Part shown: piece by piece, positions 16,601-29,589 of the stretch
How positions within the stretch are numbered: position 1 is the first letter of the stretch
How the letters are laid out: each line of letters begins with the position of its first letter
Assembly: GCA_944989445.1 (NCBI GenBank)
Contig: CALYLW010000165.1
Coordinates: 687,001 to 751,000 of the forward strand
Length of the DNA stretch: 64,000 nucleotides
DNA from: Ampullaceana balthica
Lineage: Eukaryota; Mollusca; Gastropoda; Lymnaeidae
Reading direction: 5' to 3'
Made by a program: the position numbers and the translations under genes
Notes under the pieces: generated by a model
Told to the model about the DNA's origin: nothing
The model's input: the letters and a program-made list of their open reading frames with translations, nothing else
Database searches by the model: none

Positions 16601-19359
16601 TGACGCAAACCAAATGTTACAACTAAATACTGAGTCCAACATCCTGACACAAACCAAGTGTTACAACTAAATACTGAGTCCAACATCCTGACACAAACCA
16701 AGTAATACAACTAAATACTGAGTCCAACATCCTGACACAAACCAAGTAATACAACTAAATACTGAGTCCAACACCCTGTCACAAACCAAGTGTTACAACT
16801 AAATACTGAGTCCAACATCCTGACACAAACCAGGTGTTACAACTAAATACTGAGTCCAACATCCTGACACAAACCAAATGTTACAACTAAATACTGAGTC
16901 CAACACCCTGTCACAAACCAGGTGTTACAACTAAATACTGAGTCCAACATCCTGACACAAACCAAGTAATACAACTAAATACTGAGTCCAACACCCTGTC
17001 ACAAACCAAGTGTTACAACTAAATACTGAGTCCAACATCATGACAAACCAAATGCTACAACTAAATACTGAGTCCAACATCCTGACACAAACCAAATGTT
17101 ACAACTAAATACTGAGTCCAACATCCTGACACAAACCAAATGTTACAACTAAATACTGAGTCCAACATCCTGACACAAACCAAGTAATACAACTAAATAC
17201 TGAGTCCAACACCCTGTCACAAACCAAGTGTTACAACTAAATACTGAGTCCAACATCCTGACACAAACCAAGTGTTACAACTAAATACTGAGTCCAACAT
17301 CCTGACACAAACCAAATGTTACAACTAAATACTGAGTCCAACATCCTGACACAAACCAAGTGTTACAACTAAATACTGAGTCCAACATCCTGACACAAAC
17401 CAAATGTTACAACTAAATACTGAGTCCAACATCATGACACAAATCAAATGTTGCAACTAAATACTGAGTCCAACATCATGACACAAATCAAATGTTACAA
17501 CTAAATACTGAGTCCAACATCATGACACAAATCAAATGTTACAACTAAATACTGAGTCCAACATCATGACACAAACCAAGTAATACAACTAAATACTGAG
17601 TCCAACATCCTGACACAAACCAAATGTTACAACTAAATACTGAGTCCAACATCCTGACACAAACCAAATGTTACAACTAAATACTGAGTCCAACATCCTG
17701 ACACAAACCAAATGTTACAACTAAATACTGAGTCCAACATCATGACACAAACCAAATGTTACAACTAAATACTGAGTCCAACATCCTGACACAAACCAAA
17801 TGTTACAACTAAATACTGAGTCCAACATCATGACACAAACCAAATGTTACAACTAAATACTGAGTCCAACATCCTGACACAAACCAAATGTTACGACTAA
17901 ATACTGAGTCCAACATCATGACACAAACCAAATGTTACAACTAAATACTGAGTCCAACATCATGACACAAACCAAATGTTACAACTAAATTCTGAGTCCA
18001 ACATCCTGTCACAAACCAAATGCTACAACTAAATACTGAGTCCAACATCCTGACACAAACCAAATGCTACAACTAAATACTGAGTCCAACATCATGACAC
18101 AAACCAAATGTTACAACTAAATACTGAGTCCAACATCATGACACAAACCAAATGTTACAACTAAATACTGAGTCCAACATCATGACACAAACCAAATGCT
18201 ACAACTAAATACTGAGTCCAACATCCTGACACAAACCAAATGTTACAACTAAATACTGAGTCCAACATCCTGTCACAAACCAAATGTTACAACTAAATAC
18301 TGAGTCCAACATCCTGTCACAAACCAAATGCTACAACTAAATACTGAGTCCAACATCCTGACACAAACCAAATGTTACAACTAAATACTGAGTCCAACAT
18401 CCTGTCACAAACCAAATGCTACAACTAAATACTGAGTCCAACATCCTGACACAAACCAAATGTTACAACTAAATACTGAGTCCAACATCCTGACACAAAC
18501 CAAATGTTACAACTAAATACTGAGTCCAACATCCTGACACAAACCAAATGCTACAACTAAATACTGAGTCCAACATCCTGACACAAACCAAATGTTACAA
18601 CTAAATACTGAGTCCAACATCCTGACACAAACCAAATGTTACAACTAAATACTGAGTCCAACATCATGACACAAACCAAATGTTACAACTAAATACTAAG
18701 TCCAACATCCTGACACAAACCAAATGTTACAACTAAATACTGAGTCCAACATCATGACACAAACCAAATGCTACAACTAAATACTGAGTCCAACATCCTG
18801 ACACAAACCAAATGTTACAACTAAATACTGAGTCCAACATCCTGACACAAACCAAATGCTACAACTAAATACTGAGTCCAACATCCTGACACAAACCAAA
18901 TGTTACAACTAAATACTGAGTCCAACATCCTGACACAAACCAAATGTTACAACTAAATACTGAGTCCAACATCATGACACAAACCAAATGTTACAACTAA
19001 ATACTAAGTCCAACATCCTGACACAAACCAAATGTTACAACTAAATACTGAGTCCAACATCATGACACAAACCAAATGCTACAACTAAATACTGAGTCCA
19101 ACATCCTGACACAAACCAAGTGTTACAACTAAATACTGAGTCCAACATCCTGACGCAAACCAAGTGTTACAACTTAATACTGAGTCCAACATCCTGACAC
19201 AAACCAAATGTTACAACTAAATACTGAGTCCAACATCCTGATACAAACCAAGTGTTACAACTAAATACTGAGTCCAACATCATGACCAAACCAAATGTTA
19301 CAACTAAATACTGAGTCCAACATCCTGACACAAACCAAGTGTTACAACTAAATACTGAT
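13647..19359. repeat. 44-bp satellite, about 130 copies, with higher-order structure
   Basis: Unit contains ACAACTAAATACTGAGTCCA and ACATCCTGACACAAACCAAA. Variable positions include TGTTAC/TAATAC/TGCTAC, CCTGACAC/CATGACAC/CCCTGTCAC and CCAAATG/CCAAGTG. A 42-bp variant (CATGACAAACC) occurs at 14581, 15107, 16073 and 17039. Those gaps are 526, 966 and 966 bp, and the order of variants after 15107 and 17039 is nearly the same, showing block duplication. The first unit overlaps the LINE fragment. Confidence 0.97.
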
Positions 19360-19625
19360 CAACGCTGCAATCAATGGGCCTTAAGGTTAATTGATCTGTG
19401 CTATTGTGGAAGGGGGGCCTTGGGGGCCGTCCATAAATGACGTCACGCACCTAGGGGGGAGGGGGTCACACTTTTGTGACGATCCGTTACGAGGGGGAGG
19501 GAGGGGGGTTGAAGAAATGTGACGTCAGATCAAAAGGGTAACTTTAAATCAAACCTCCACTGAAATATTTGGTCGCTTACAATTTATTTAATTACTTTTT
19601 ATTTTTTAAATTTCTTTAAATCAGT

Positions 19626-19725
19626 GCTTCTCAATGTGCCGGTCGGTAGGCCATCAGACGCTGGTTGGCGTAAGCTATCAAGACACGAAAATTAAAGCTA
19701 ATTATAATCCTTAAGTTTGAGAATC
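19626..19725. mobile_element. Possible decayed hAT MITE
   Basis: Begins CAGTGCTTCTCAATGTGCCG, like the hAT MITE at 20164, and has a weak inverted partner TTTGAGAATCCACA about 85 bp on. No target duplication seen. Confidence 0.35.
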
Positions 19726-20163
19726 CACAAGATAACATATGAAATTGTTACACTGCGTCGTTTTATGTTGACATTAAAGCATTTATGATGTAACAGCAGC
19801 TCCGTTTGGTTCTCTCTCGCAGAATTCGTAAAACTTTTTTGCCCATTACCCCAAAATATACAAGTTTATGTTTGAGTTACCCCGACTCTAGGTCCTGCTC
19901 ACATGACTCGGGGATTTGGGGGAGCGTCTTTAGCCAGCCCCGAAAATGCTACTGGTGAGTTTGACAAGCTTGACAAGTGTCTAAAAATGATTTGAATAGG
20001 ATTATGTGTAGATATTTTAAGCCAAAACGACACGGAATATCCTTTTTCTTTAAAAGGGGAGGGGGGGGGAATCTATTTGATAGAATTAAAAACGTTTTAA
20101 GTTTGATATAATTGTTCGATTGGTTTTTGGTCAAACGCCCCTGGCCATTATAGTCTTCTAGAT

Positions 20164-20350
20164 CAGTGCTCCTCAAAGTGGTGCTCCGCGGACCGGTGCC
20201 GGTCCGTGGGCCATACGCTGCCGGTCCGCAGATGTTCTCAAAAAAAGGGACAGAAGAAATTGTCAGTGCAAGGAAAATAGTTCACCGATACCTGGTGCAA
20301 TGGAAAAAATTCCTGCTGGTCCGCAATACTAAAATGTTTGAGAAGCACTG
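20164..20350. mobile_element. hAT-type MITE nested in the larger transposon
   Basis: Ends CAGTGCTCCTCAAAGTGG and TTTGAGAAGCACTG are imperfect inverted repeats of the CAGTG..TCTCAA type known from hAT elements. The 8-bp duplication TTCTAGAT is perfect at 20156-20163 and 20351-20358. 187 bp long. The open frame across it has no coding meaning. Confidence 0.9.
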
Positions 20351-21304
20351 TTCTAGATATAATGGTAAATAAGCCCATTTAAAATTAGTCAAGTATTCAT
20401 TAACTTTGTTGAATGCATCAAATTCTTGACATCGCGTTTCGAAGAGGAGCACAAAACAACTTTTATTCTTTGCTCAGTTTTTAAGGCATTAATTTTAAAT
20501 ATCACAGAAATAATACGTGATAAAGACAAGTCATGTGGATTAAGATTATTGTCACTCGTGTCAATATAAATGAAAGTAGGGTAGATTTAGTTGTCTTCAT
20601 ATAGTGCGTAGGTAAGAAATCTACATAGTTGTCAAATTTAAAAAAAAATGCATTTTCTGGAAGGGACCGGTTCAATAATGGGCATATGTTCCAAGCGTAC
20701 AAGTACACATGACGTATTTAAATATATCTAGCGGATTGTAGTGGATGTTATATGTCCCAAATGAGTCTGCATTACCCCCAAGAAATCCCTTTTTGACCCC
20801 AGTTCAGGTTATTTACCTCTGTTCGCCGACCTCTTTCTTAAGGGATGCCCGTCAGTCAATTGAGGGATTTTTAAAAAATACATTTTAAAAATGTTATTTT
20901 TAAATAATTTTTTTTCTAAACAAAGACGTTAACCGTGATGATTAATATTCAATGTTTAATTTGTATACATTAAACATAAAATATAATCTAAGGATGTTAA
21001 CACAGTTCGTTTTCTGAAGGCCGGTTACACGTTTTTAAAAAAAAGCTTCACGCGGGTTACGATACAACAATGTAGATCTTCACAAATAAACAATAAATAC
21101 TTAAATGACAATAAAAGTGATTTGAAACATACTTATTTTCAAATAGAAAATAAAGTGTTTTTTTTTGGGGGGGGGGTCAAAGATTTGTGACGTATTTTTA
21201 GAGGGGGGGGTCTAAGTTTTTGTGACGTCGCGTGACGAGGGGGGGGGGAGGGGGTAAAAATCGGCAAAAATCGCGTGACGTCATTTATGGACGGCCCCTT
21301 GGGG

Positions 21305-22715
21305 TATCCTGATAATTGTGGTCACGCTGTTGTGAATGGTTGTAGTTGTAGCAATGTCAACAAATGAACATGAACATGTCAACATATAGGAGAAATGAAT
21401 GAATTTAGTGAGTGAGAAGTTAGGTCTACACACCATCTGTGTTTAAAGTTTACAGTGTTTGTCAGGAATTTTCTAAAAATAGCAACAGTTAAAAATGTGC
21501 ATATGGTGAGGTTTGAGAACTTTCATCGTCTTTGTTCCAAGAAGGTGTCACGTGAATGAGTCAGGTGGTTTATGAAATGTGTCCAAGGTCCAAATGTGAA
21601 TATTTTATATTTTCTGTTAGCCTTTTGGGTTTTGTTTTACTAGACATCTTTTCCTGAAATGTCAAGACTCAAGATAAACAAGATGAATTCAGCTTTAACT
21701 AACTTTAAGTAGATTTAGACATTTAGCTCTGATTGAAAGCATGAAGAGACTTCCTTGATAATTCTATTTGACGAGTTGTCAGGGCTCCCAAAAGAAAATG
21801 TGTGTGTGTGTGTGTGGGGGGGGGTATTTTCTGCTTCTTTGACTTTCCAGAAACTCAGTTCAGTTTAAAATGCAGCTCGAATTATAACTGCTTGAACTGA
21901 CCACCTCAGCCACACCACCACCAAGTCCCTTGCCCCCCAACACACACACAAACCTCCAATGAACTATATTTTCTCACCACTTCCACACATTTATTCTTAC
22001 ATTAACATTTAATTCTCGTGAAACAATGGAAAATAGTGTGCAAATAACGCAGCTATCTTTTTAAAGAGCTTTCCTGGGACATAAATCTATCTAATCTAAT
22101 ACAGATCCTCCTCCTATACAGAAGAGTAAGTCATTATTAAATGAGCTGTAGATTTTGTGCATGCTATATACATAAATGTATGGATAACTTCTCATCGGCT
22201 ATTCAGTTAAGAAAATCTACAAGTCCCAACTTGATAACAGTCCCAAAGAGAGAGAACTCTCGCTGTCTCTATCTCTCTATTTCTGTCTCCCGCACAAGCT
22301 AAGTTTTTTTTAAATCTGTATGTTTCTATGTTTCTACAATCACGAGAAAACCAAACAAGGGACCGTGATCAAATTTCATTGACGATTCATAATAACCTGC
22401 AGATGGTTTTAATATAGCTTTTGTTATCAGTTTTGCCCAAGAACTGTAAATTTAAAAATCGTAAAATGTAGAGACAAAGAAACAAAATTAAATATCATTT
22501 CCATAATAATATTGAAATACCTAGGACCTAGAAGTTCGTTCAAAACATAATACATTAGACCTTTCAAACAGCATTTTATTTCAAGTCGTTCTTTTGAGAG
22601 GTTCGCTTTCAAAAAATCTTTTATTGTCCAAGAGTGGTGTGCAACGTTTCGTGCAATCATTTCAAATACGACTGTGTTAGTTTCTTTAGATTCTTTTAGA
22701 AACAACGTCACTTTT
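21305..22715. other. Non-coding with simple repeats
   Basis: No gene seen. Contains a short GT run (about 21798-21816), a G run, and on the minus strand at about 22085-22135 a piece similar to the 3' end of the LINE at 13370 (shared CCTATACAGAAGA). Confidence 0.5.
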
Positions 22716-22717
22716 TA

Positions 22718-22742
22718 AATCCCTTATATTAACTTCGCGGCC

Positions 22743-22788
<46 letters not shown>

Positions 22789-25628
22789 TGGGCTCGGCGG
22801 GCGGGCGGGCGGAAAAACAGAAGTCAAAAATGACCCACTTCCCATGATCCGATCGAACTGAAATTTGGAACACGGACCCGTCTAACCTAACAATGCATTG
22901 TATCAAAATTTCAGATCGATCGAATGTACCGTAATTAAATTAGAGCATTTTTAGTTTATCCTTATATGAGGTATGTAATTCAAAATTCACTGTTTGTTAT
23001 TGTTTTTTTAAATCCCTTATATTAACTTCGCGGCCGTCTCTCTCTGTCTGTCTCTCTCTCATCATCTCATGGGCTCGGCGGGCGGAAAAACAGAAGTCAA
23101 AAATGACCCACTTCCAATGATCCGATCGAACTGAAATTTGGCACACGGACCCGTCTTACCTAACAATGCATCGTATCAAAATTTCAGATCGATCGAACGT
23201 ACCGTAATTAAATTAATGCATTTTTAGTTTATCCTTATATGAGGTATGTAATTTAAATTCACGATTTGTTATTGTTTTTTTTGCCACGTGAAAGTTTGAG
23301 CATTGAGGCGACCCAACGAAACGACGGTGCGCTTTTGTTTACATTTTACGTGTCACTCTGAGCTCGGTCAAGCGAATCGGTGACCAGACTTTTCCCCTCT
23401 CCCCCTCCCACCCACCCCTCCCCCCTAGGGTTATGATGCAAAGTTGAGTTAAGACAGATTCAGTCTGTAAATGTTTGAAAATAATCAATACTGTTAGTTA
23501 TGTCTCATATATAAGGGATTTATAGTCAAAAACTTTGTTTTTACGGGTTTGTTTTATTAAATCCCTTATATTAACTTCGCGGCCGTCTCTCTCTCTCTCT
23601 CTGTCTTGGGCTCGGCGGGCGGGCGGGCGGAAAAACAGAAGTCAAAAATGACCCACTTCCCATGATCCGATCGAACTGAAATTTGGAACACGGACCCGTC
23701 TAACCTAACAATGCATTGTATCAAAATTTCAGATCGATCGAACGTACCGTAATTAAATTAGAGCATTTTTAGTTTATCCTTATATGAGGTATGTAATTCA
23801 AAATTCACTGTTTGTTATTGTTTTTTTAAATCCCTTATATTAACTTCGCGGCCGTCTCTCTCTCTCTCTCTGTCTTGGGCTCGGCGGGCGGGCGGGCGGA
23901 AAAACAGAAGTCAAAAATGACCCACTTCCCATGATCCGATCGAACTGAAATTTGGCACACGGACCCGTCTGACCTAACAATGCATCGTATCAAAATTTCA
24001 GATCGATCGAACGTACCGTAATTAAATTAATGCATTTTTAGTTTATCCTTATATGAGGTATGTAATTTAAATTCACGATTTGTTATTGTTTTTTTGCCAC
24101 GTGAAAGTTTGAGCATTGAGGCGACCCAACGAAACGACGGTGCGCTTTTGTTTACATTTTACGTGTCACTCTGAGCTCGGTCAAGCGAATCGGTGACCAG
24201 ACTTTTCCCCTCTCCCCCTCCCACCCACCCCCCCCACTAGGGTTATGAGCAAAGTTGAGTTAAGACAGATTCAGTCTGTAAATGTTTGAAAATAATCAAT
24301 ACTGTTAGTTATGTCTCATATATAAGGGATTTATAGTCAAAAACTTTGTTTTTACGGGTTTGTTTTATTAAATCCCTTATATTAACTTCGCGGCCGTCTC
24401 TCTCTCTCTCTCTCGTCTCGGGCTCGGGCGGGCGGAAAAACAGAAGTCAAAAATGACCCACTTCCCATGATCCGATCGAACTGAAATTTGGCACACGGAC
24501 CCGTCTGACCTAACAATGCATCGTATCAAAATTTCAGATCGATCGAACGTACCGTAATTAAATTAATGCATTTTTAGTTTATCCTTATATGAGGTATGTA
24601 ATTCAAAATTCACTGTTTGTTATTGTTTTTTTTCTTCCAGTTTCACGTGAGTTTGAGTTGACGCCGACCGTCGTGTTGACGCCGACCGTCGTGCCGACAC
24701 CCCCTCACATCCCACCCCCATTTATTAAAGACAAGGGACATCACTCGGTGTCAGTCTGTAAATGTTTGAAAATAATCAATACTGTTAGTTATGTCTCATA
24801 TATAAGGGATTTATAGTCAAAAACTTTGTTTTTACGGGTTTGTTTTTATTAAATCCCTTATATTAACTTCGCGGCCGTCTCTCTCTCTCTCTCTGTCTTG
24901 GGCTCGGCGGGCGGGCGGAAAAACAGAAGTCAAAAATGACCCACTTCCCATGATCCGATCGAACTGAAATTTGGCACACGGACCCGTCTGACCTAACAAT
25001 GCATCGTATCAAAATTTCAGATCGATCGAACGTACCGTAATTAAATTAATGCATTTTTAGTTTATCCTTATATGAGGTATGTAATTTAAATTCACGATTT
25101 GTTATTGTTTTTTTGCCACGTGAAAGTTTGACGCATTGAGGCGACCCAACGAAACGACGGGCGCTTTTGTTTACATTTTACGTGTCACTCTGAGCTCGGT
25201 CAAGCGAATCGGTGACCAGACTTTTCCCCTCTCCCCCCCACCCACCCCCCACCCCTCCCCCCCCACTAGGGTTATGATGCAAAGTTGAGTTAAGACAGAT
25301 TCAGTCTGTAAATGTTTGAAAATAATCAATACTGTTAGTTATGTCTCATATATAAGGGATTTATAGTCAAAAACTTTGTTTTTACGGGTTTGTTTTATTA
25401 TTGTTTTTTTCCTTCCACTTCCACGTGAGTTTGAGTTGACGCCGACCGTCGTGTTGACGCCGACCGTCGTGCCGACACCCCTTCACATCCCACCCCCATT
25501 TATTAAAGACAAGGGACATCACTCGGTGTCAGTCTGTAAATGTTTGCAAATAATCAATACTGTTAGTTATGTCTCATATATAAGGGATTTATAGTCAAAA
25601 ACTTTGTTTTTACGGGTTTGTTTTATTA
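22718..25628 (+). repeat. Head-to-tail cluster of repeat family A
   Basis: Six starts of AAATCCCTTATATTAACTTCG at 22718, 23010, 23559, 23828, 24370 and 24851. Spacing alternates short and long (292, 549, 269, 542, 481, then 778 bp to the next family). Each unit has a CT run, a GGGCTCGGCGGGCGG block, TGACCCACTTCC, the core CAGATCGATCGAACGTACCG, and long units add GCCACGTGAAAGTTTG and a C-rich stretch. Units end ATATAAGGGATTTATAGTC, so the ends carry a 13-bp inverted repeat (AAATCCCTTATAT). Frames here are not real genes. Confidence 0.9.
22739..22784. repeat. (TC)n microsatellite
   Basis: Over 20 TC dinucleotides inside the first family A unit; shorter CT runs lie at the same place in the other units. 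Confidence 0.95.
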
Positions 25629-26110
25629 AAATCCTTTATATTAACTCGTGGTGTCTGCGGCCGACCTTGCTTGCTTGTCGCCAAAACTTTTGATCGATTT
25701 TTAACCCACTTGTTCGCAAGATAGCGAGCTGAAATTTCGCAGGCAGTTTCGTACCGATGATAAAAACATTCTATCAAAATTTCAGATCGATCGCATGTAC
25801 CGTAATTAAATTATTGATTTTTTAGATTATTTTATTTATTCCTATGTATCATGCTATTTTTTGAGATAGAGCGTCGCGGTGCGTATTATATTGAACAACC
25901 TTTCTGTCGCGCAATAAGGTGCGTATTTTACTGACAACACTTTTTATAAACCTATTCCTGATCGGTGCGCATTATATTAAACATGTTTTACGACACAACT
26001 GCAATTTTGTATTTTTGGATGGTCTTGCGCTGCGTGTTATAATGAACATTCTTTTAGTTACGTCTCATACATAAAGGATTTATAGTCAAAAACTTGGTTT
26101 TTTACGGGTT
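25629..26110 (+). mobile_element. Repeat family B, plus orientation
   Basis: Starts AATCCTTTATATTAACTCG with GTGTCTGCGGCCGAC, shares the core CAGATCGATCGCATGTACCG with family A, then has its own right half with repeated GCGTATTATATTGAAC-like strings, and ends ACATAAAGGATTTATAGTC. Inverted copies are at 29054-29535 and 53428-53932. Confidence 0.85.
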
Positions 26111-26340
26111 GTTTTTATTAATCACATTTTATTAACTCGCTTTCGTTCCTGTGGCATTGTTGGTTTGTCCAAGATTTTTTCAAATCTGCCAACTTAAAAT
26201 TGAACCACTTCTGATGGTCCTAGAGATCTGAAAATTTTTACCACAGATAGATCTTGGATGACAATGCATTATATCAAAATTTCAGATCGATCGAATGTAT
26301 ATTGTTTATCTTTTTAGTTTATCTATAGTCTATATATAAG
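26111..26340 (+). mobile_element. Repeat family C, plus orientation
   Basis: A shorter relative with TTTTATTAACTCGCTTTCG, CTGATGGTCCTAGAGATCTG and the core TTTCAGATCGATCGAATG. A second copy is at 28225-28430 and an inverted one at about 27590-27790. Confidence 0.75.
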
Positions 26341-26456
26341 AATCTGTACCGTCTGCTTTTGTTGGCGGGCGCTTGTGAGGTGTTTGGTAAAATAAATAGA
26401 GGTAAAAAAAAACAAAAAACAAAACCAGGTTGTTATAAGTGGACTAAAAAGAATAA

Positions 26457-26808
26457 AATAAATAGAAGTAAAAAATGATTTTAAAAAACCACGTTTTTAT
26501 TAGCGGACTAAAAAGATGAAAATAATTTAAAACTTATAAGTTGAAGTACTTACATTTAATATGACAAAAAACCGTGGAGCGGGTGTTTGGTATATAAATT
26601 AAATATTTCTAATTTAGAAGGCAAAAGAGAGATCTATAAGCGAGAGAATGAATGAACCGCATATGTAAACCTCATAAGCGCCCGCCCCACGTTTTTAGTC
26701 ATATTAAATCAAAGTACTTGAACTTATACGTTTTAAATTATTTTCTTTTTTTTAGTCCGCTAATAAAAACGTGGTTTTTAAAAATATTTTTTTAAAAACT
26801 TCTATTTA
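26457..26808. repeat. Large inverted repeat (hairpin)
   Basis: The left arm (about 26457-26605) and right arm (about 26670-26808) are reverse complements with small differences, for example ACGTTTTTATTAGCGGAC against GTCCGCTAATAAAAACGT. The spacer is about 70-80 bp. No coding content. Confidence 0.8.
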
Positions 26809-26809
26809 T

Positions 26810-28530
26810 AAATCCCTTATATTAGCTTCACCACCGTCTCTCTCTCTCTCTGTCTCTCTGTCTTGGGTTCGCGGTCGGTCGGTCGGGAGGGCGGAAAAAC
26901 AAAAGTAAAAAATGACCCACTTCCCGTGATGCCATCGAGCTGAAATTTGGCATACGGACCCGTGTCACCTAACAATGCATCGTATCAAAATTTCAGATCG
27001 ATCAAACGTACTGTAATTAAATTAATGCATTTTTAGTTTATCTCTATACGAGGTATGTAATTCAATTTCACGGTTTGTTATTGTTTTTTTCACGTGATTG
27101 TTCAGTCACGCGTTGACTCGACCCATCGAAGTACCGGCGTGCTTTTGTTTACATTTTACGTGTCACGCTGAGCTTGGTCCAGCGATCGGTGACCAGACCT
27201 TTCCCCTCTCCCAACGGTTATACAGCAGGAGTTAAGGCAGATACAGTCTGTAAATGTTTGTCGCGTTTGAAGATGATCAATACTTTTAATTAAGACTCAT
27301 ACATAAGGGATTTATAGTCAAAAGCTTTGTTTTTAAGGGTTTGTTTTTTTATTAAATCCCTTATATTAACTTCGAAATCTTGTCTGGCGTCATCTCTTCG
27401 TACGTCGGTCGGGCGGAAAAAGAAAAGGAATAAGTAAAAGGTAAAAAATCTTTTTTTAAAAAGGACCCGCTTTTATTTACAAACATTTACAGACTGAAAC
27501 GCGCTGATCTCCCCTGCCCTTGATGTAAACACGGGAATTTGGTAAACGAGGCCTGGAGTGAAACCAGTGAGCCGTGGAGGTCAACTCTAGCAGACGACTA
27601 TACATTCTAAATAGAGATAAACTAAAAATGCAATAATAATTTAAATACGGTACATTCGATCGATCTGAAATTCTGATACAATGCATTGTCATCCAAGATC
27701 TATCTGTGGTAAAATTTTGATATCTCTAGGACCATCAGAAGTGGTTAAATTTTACGTTTCAAGATTTGAAGGAAGGATGGATGGATACAACATACAAACA
27801 GTGTGACTTAAATAAAAGCGTGTAAAAATAGACCCACTTCCCGTGATGCGATCGAGCTAAAATTTGGCACATGGACCCGTCTCACCTAACAATGCATCGT
27901 ATCAAAATTTCAGATCGATCGAACCACCGTAATTAAATTAATGCATTTTTAGTTTATCCTTATATAACGTATGTAATTCAAATTAACGGTTTGTTATTGT
28001 TTTTTGCCCACGTGAGAGTTTGAATTGAGCGTTGACGACGACCGTCGTGCCGACACCCCCTCACGTCCCATCCCCCGTTATTAAAGACAGGGGACATCAC
28101 TCGGTGTCAGTCTGTAAATGTTTGTCGCGTTGGAACATAATCAATACTTTTAGTTCTGTCTTATATATAAGGGATTTATAGTCAAAAACTTTGTTTTTAC
28201 GAGTCTTTTTATTACACGCTTTTATTTAAGTCACACTGTTTGAATGTTGTATCCATCCTTCCTTCAAATCTTGAAACGTAAAATTAAACCACTTCCGATG
28301 GTCCTAGAGATCTCAAAATTTTACCACAGATAGATCTTGGATGACAATGCATTGTATCAAAATTTCAGATCGATCGAATTATTGCATTTTAGTTTATCTT
28401 TATATAAGCACCGGTAACCGTCTGCTTTGTTGACATCCATGAGTTCACCACGTGAACACATCACCGTGGTATAAAACGTTGGGCGGGCGCTTATGAGGTG
28501 TTTGGTATAAAAAAAAAGCGGTAAAATAAA
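26810..28530. repeat. Mosaic of family A and C copies, both orientations
   Basis: Family A plus copy 26810-27354. A truncated start at 27355 runs into an inverted C-like piece (about 27475-27790). A further A-type core lies at 27800-28190 and a C copy at 28225-28430. Breakpoints fall inside units, so nested insertion and rearrangement are likely. Confidence 0.7.
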
Positions 28531-29535
28531 ACAACCCCGTAAAAACAAAGTTTTTGACTATAAATTCCTTATATATGAGATATAACTAAAAGTATTGCTT
28601 TTGTTCAAACGCGACAAACATTTACAGACTGAAACCGAAATTATCTCCCCTGGCTTTAAAACTTGGGGAAGGGGGAGGGGGTGTGGACATGGACGGGTGG
28701 CGTCAACGCGTTAACTCAACTCTTTGTGTAAACCACCTGGTTAAAACACGAGATGTGTTCACCGATGGCTGGCGTGAAGTCAAGTGGCCCGTTCTCAAAA
28801 AATAACATGATACATAGGAATAAATAAAATAATCTAAAAAATCAATAATTCAATTACGGTAAATGTGATCGATCTGAAATTTCGACACATTGTTGTTATC
28901 ATCAGTACGAAACTGCCTGCAAAATTTAAGCTCGCTAGCTTACGAGTAAGTGGGTTAAAATTGATCCAAAGTTTTGGCGACAAGGGTGCAAGGGTTCAAG
29001 GGTGCAAGCAAGCAGACACCACGAGTTAATATAAAGGATTTAATTTTTAAAAAACCGTAAAAAACAAGTTTTTGACTATAAATCCTTTATGTACGAGAAG
29101 TAACTAAAAGAATGTTCATTATAATACGCAGCGCAAGATCATCCAAAAATACAACATTGCAGTTGTGTCGTAAAACATGTTTAATATAATGCGCACCATC
29201 AGGAATATGTTTATAAAAAGAGTTGTCAATAAAATACGCACCTTATTGCGCGACAGAAAGGTTGTTCAATATAATACGCACAGCGACACTCTATCTCAAA
29301 AAATAACATGATACATAGGAAAAATAAAATAATCTAAAAAATCAATAATTTAATTAAGGTACATGCGATCGATCTGAAATTTTGATACAATGTTTTTATC
29401 ATCGGTACAAAACTGCCTGCAAAATTTCAGCTCGCTAGAGCTTACGAGGAAGTGGGTTAATAATCGATCCAAAGTTTTAGCGACAAGCAATCAAGCAAGC
29501 AGACACCATGAGTTAATATAAAGGATTTAAAAAGA
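28531..29535 (-). repeat. Inverted family A and B copies
   Basis: 28531-28790 is the inverted right part of A; 28795-29045 is the inverted left part of B; 29054-29535 is a near full-length inverted B starting ATAAATCCTTTATGTACGAG and ending GAGTTAATATAAAGGATTTA. Confidence 0.75.
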
Positions 29536-29589
29536 TGCGTGGGCGTCAGAGGTGAACTGTAAAGATTTTTTATTATAAGTTTTCAAAAA

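Larger units (their letters stand above)
19423..21298. mobile_element. Non-autonomous DNA transposon with inverted ends, TTG target duplication
   Basis: The left end GGGGCCGTCCATAAATGACG plus TCACGC is an inverted match to the right end GCGTGACGTCATTTATGG plus ACGGCCCC. TTG flanks both sides (19420-19422 and 21299-21301). G-rich subterminal stretches occur at both ends. There is no transposase frame. A related copy at 33416 is flanked by TTA, so a 3-bp TTR duplication is consistent; this and the GG start suggest PIF/Harbinger-like, which is inference. An alternative reading is a longer CCTTGGG duplication. Confidence 0.8.

Noticed and set aside
13672..19359. CRISPR-like appearance of a regularly spaced repeat array
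   Set aside because: Units are directly adjacent with no unique spacers, in a eukaryotic sequence; it is a satellite.
20166..20372. 68-codon plus-strand frame
   Set aside because: It lies inside a hAT MITE with clear ends and a target duplication.
24589..25594. Two similar plus-strand frames ending SYVSYIRDL
   Set aside because: The same part of two copies of repeat family A; the frame is broken or absent in other copies.
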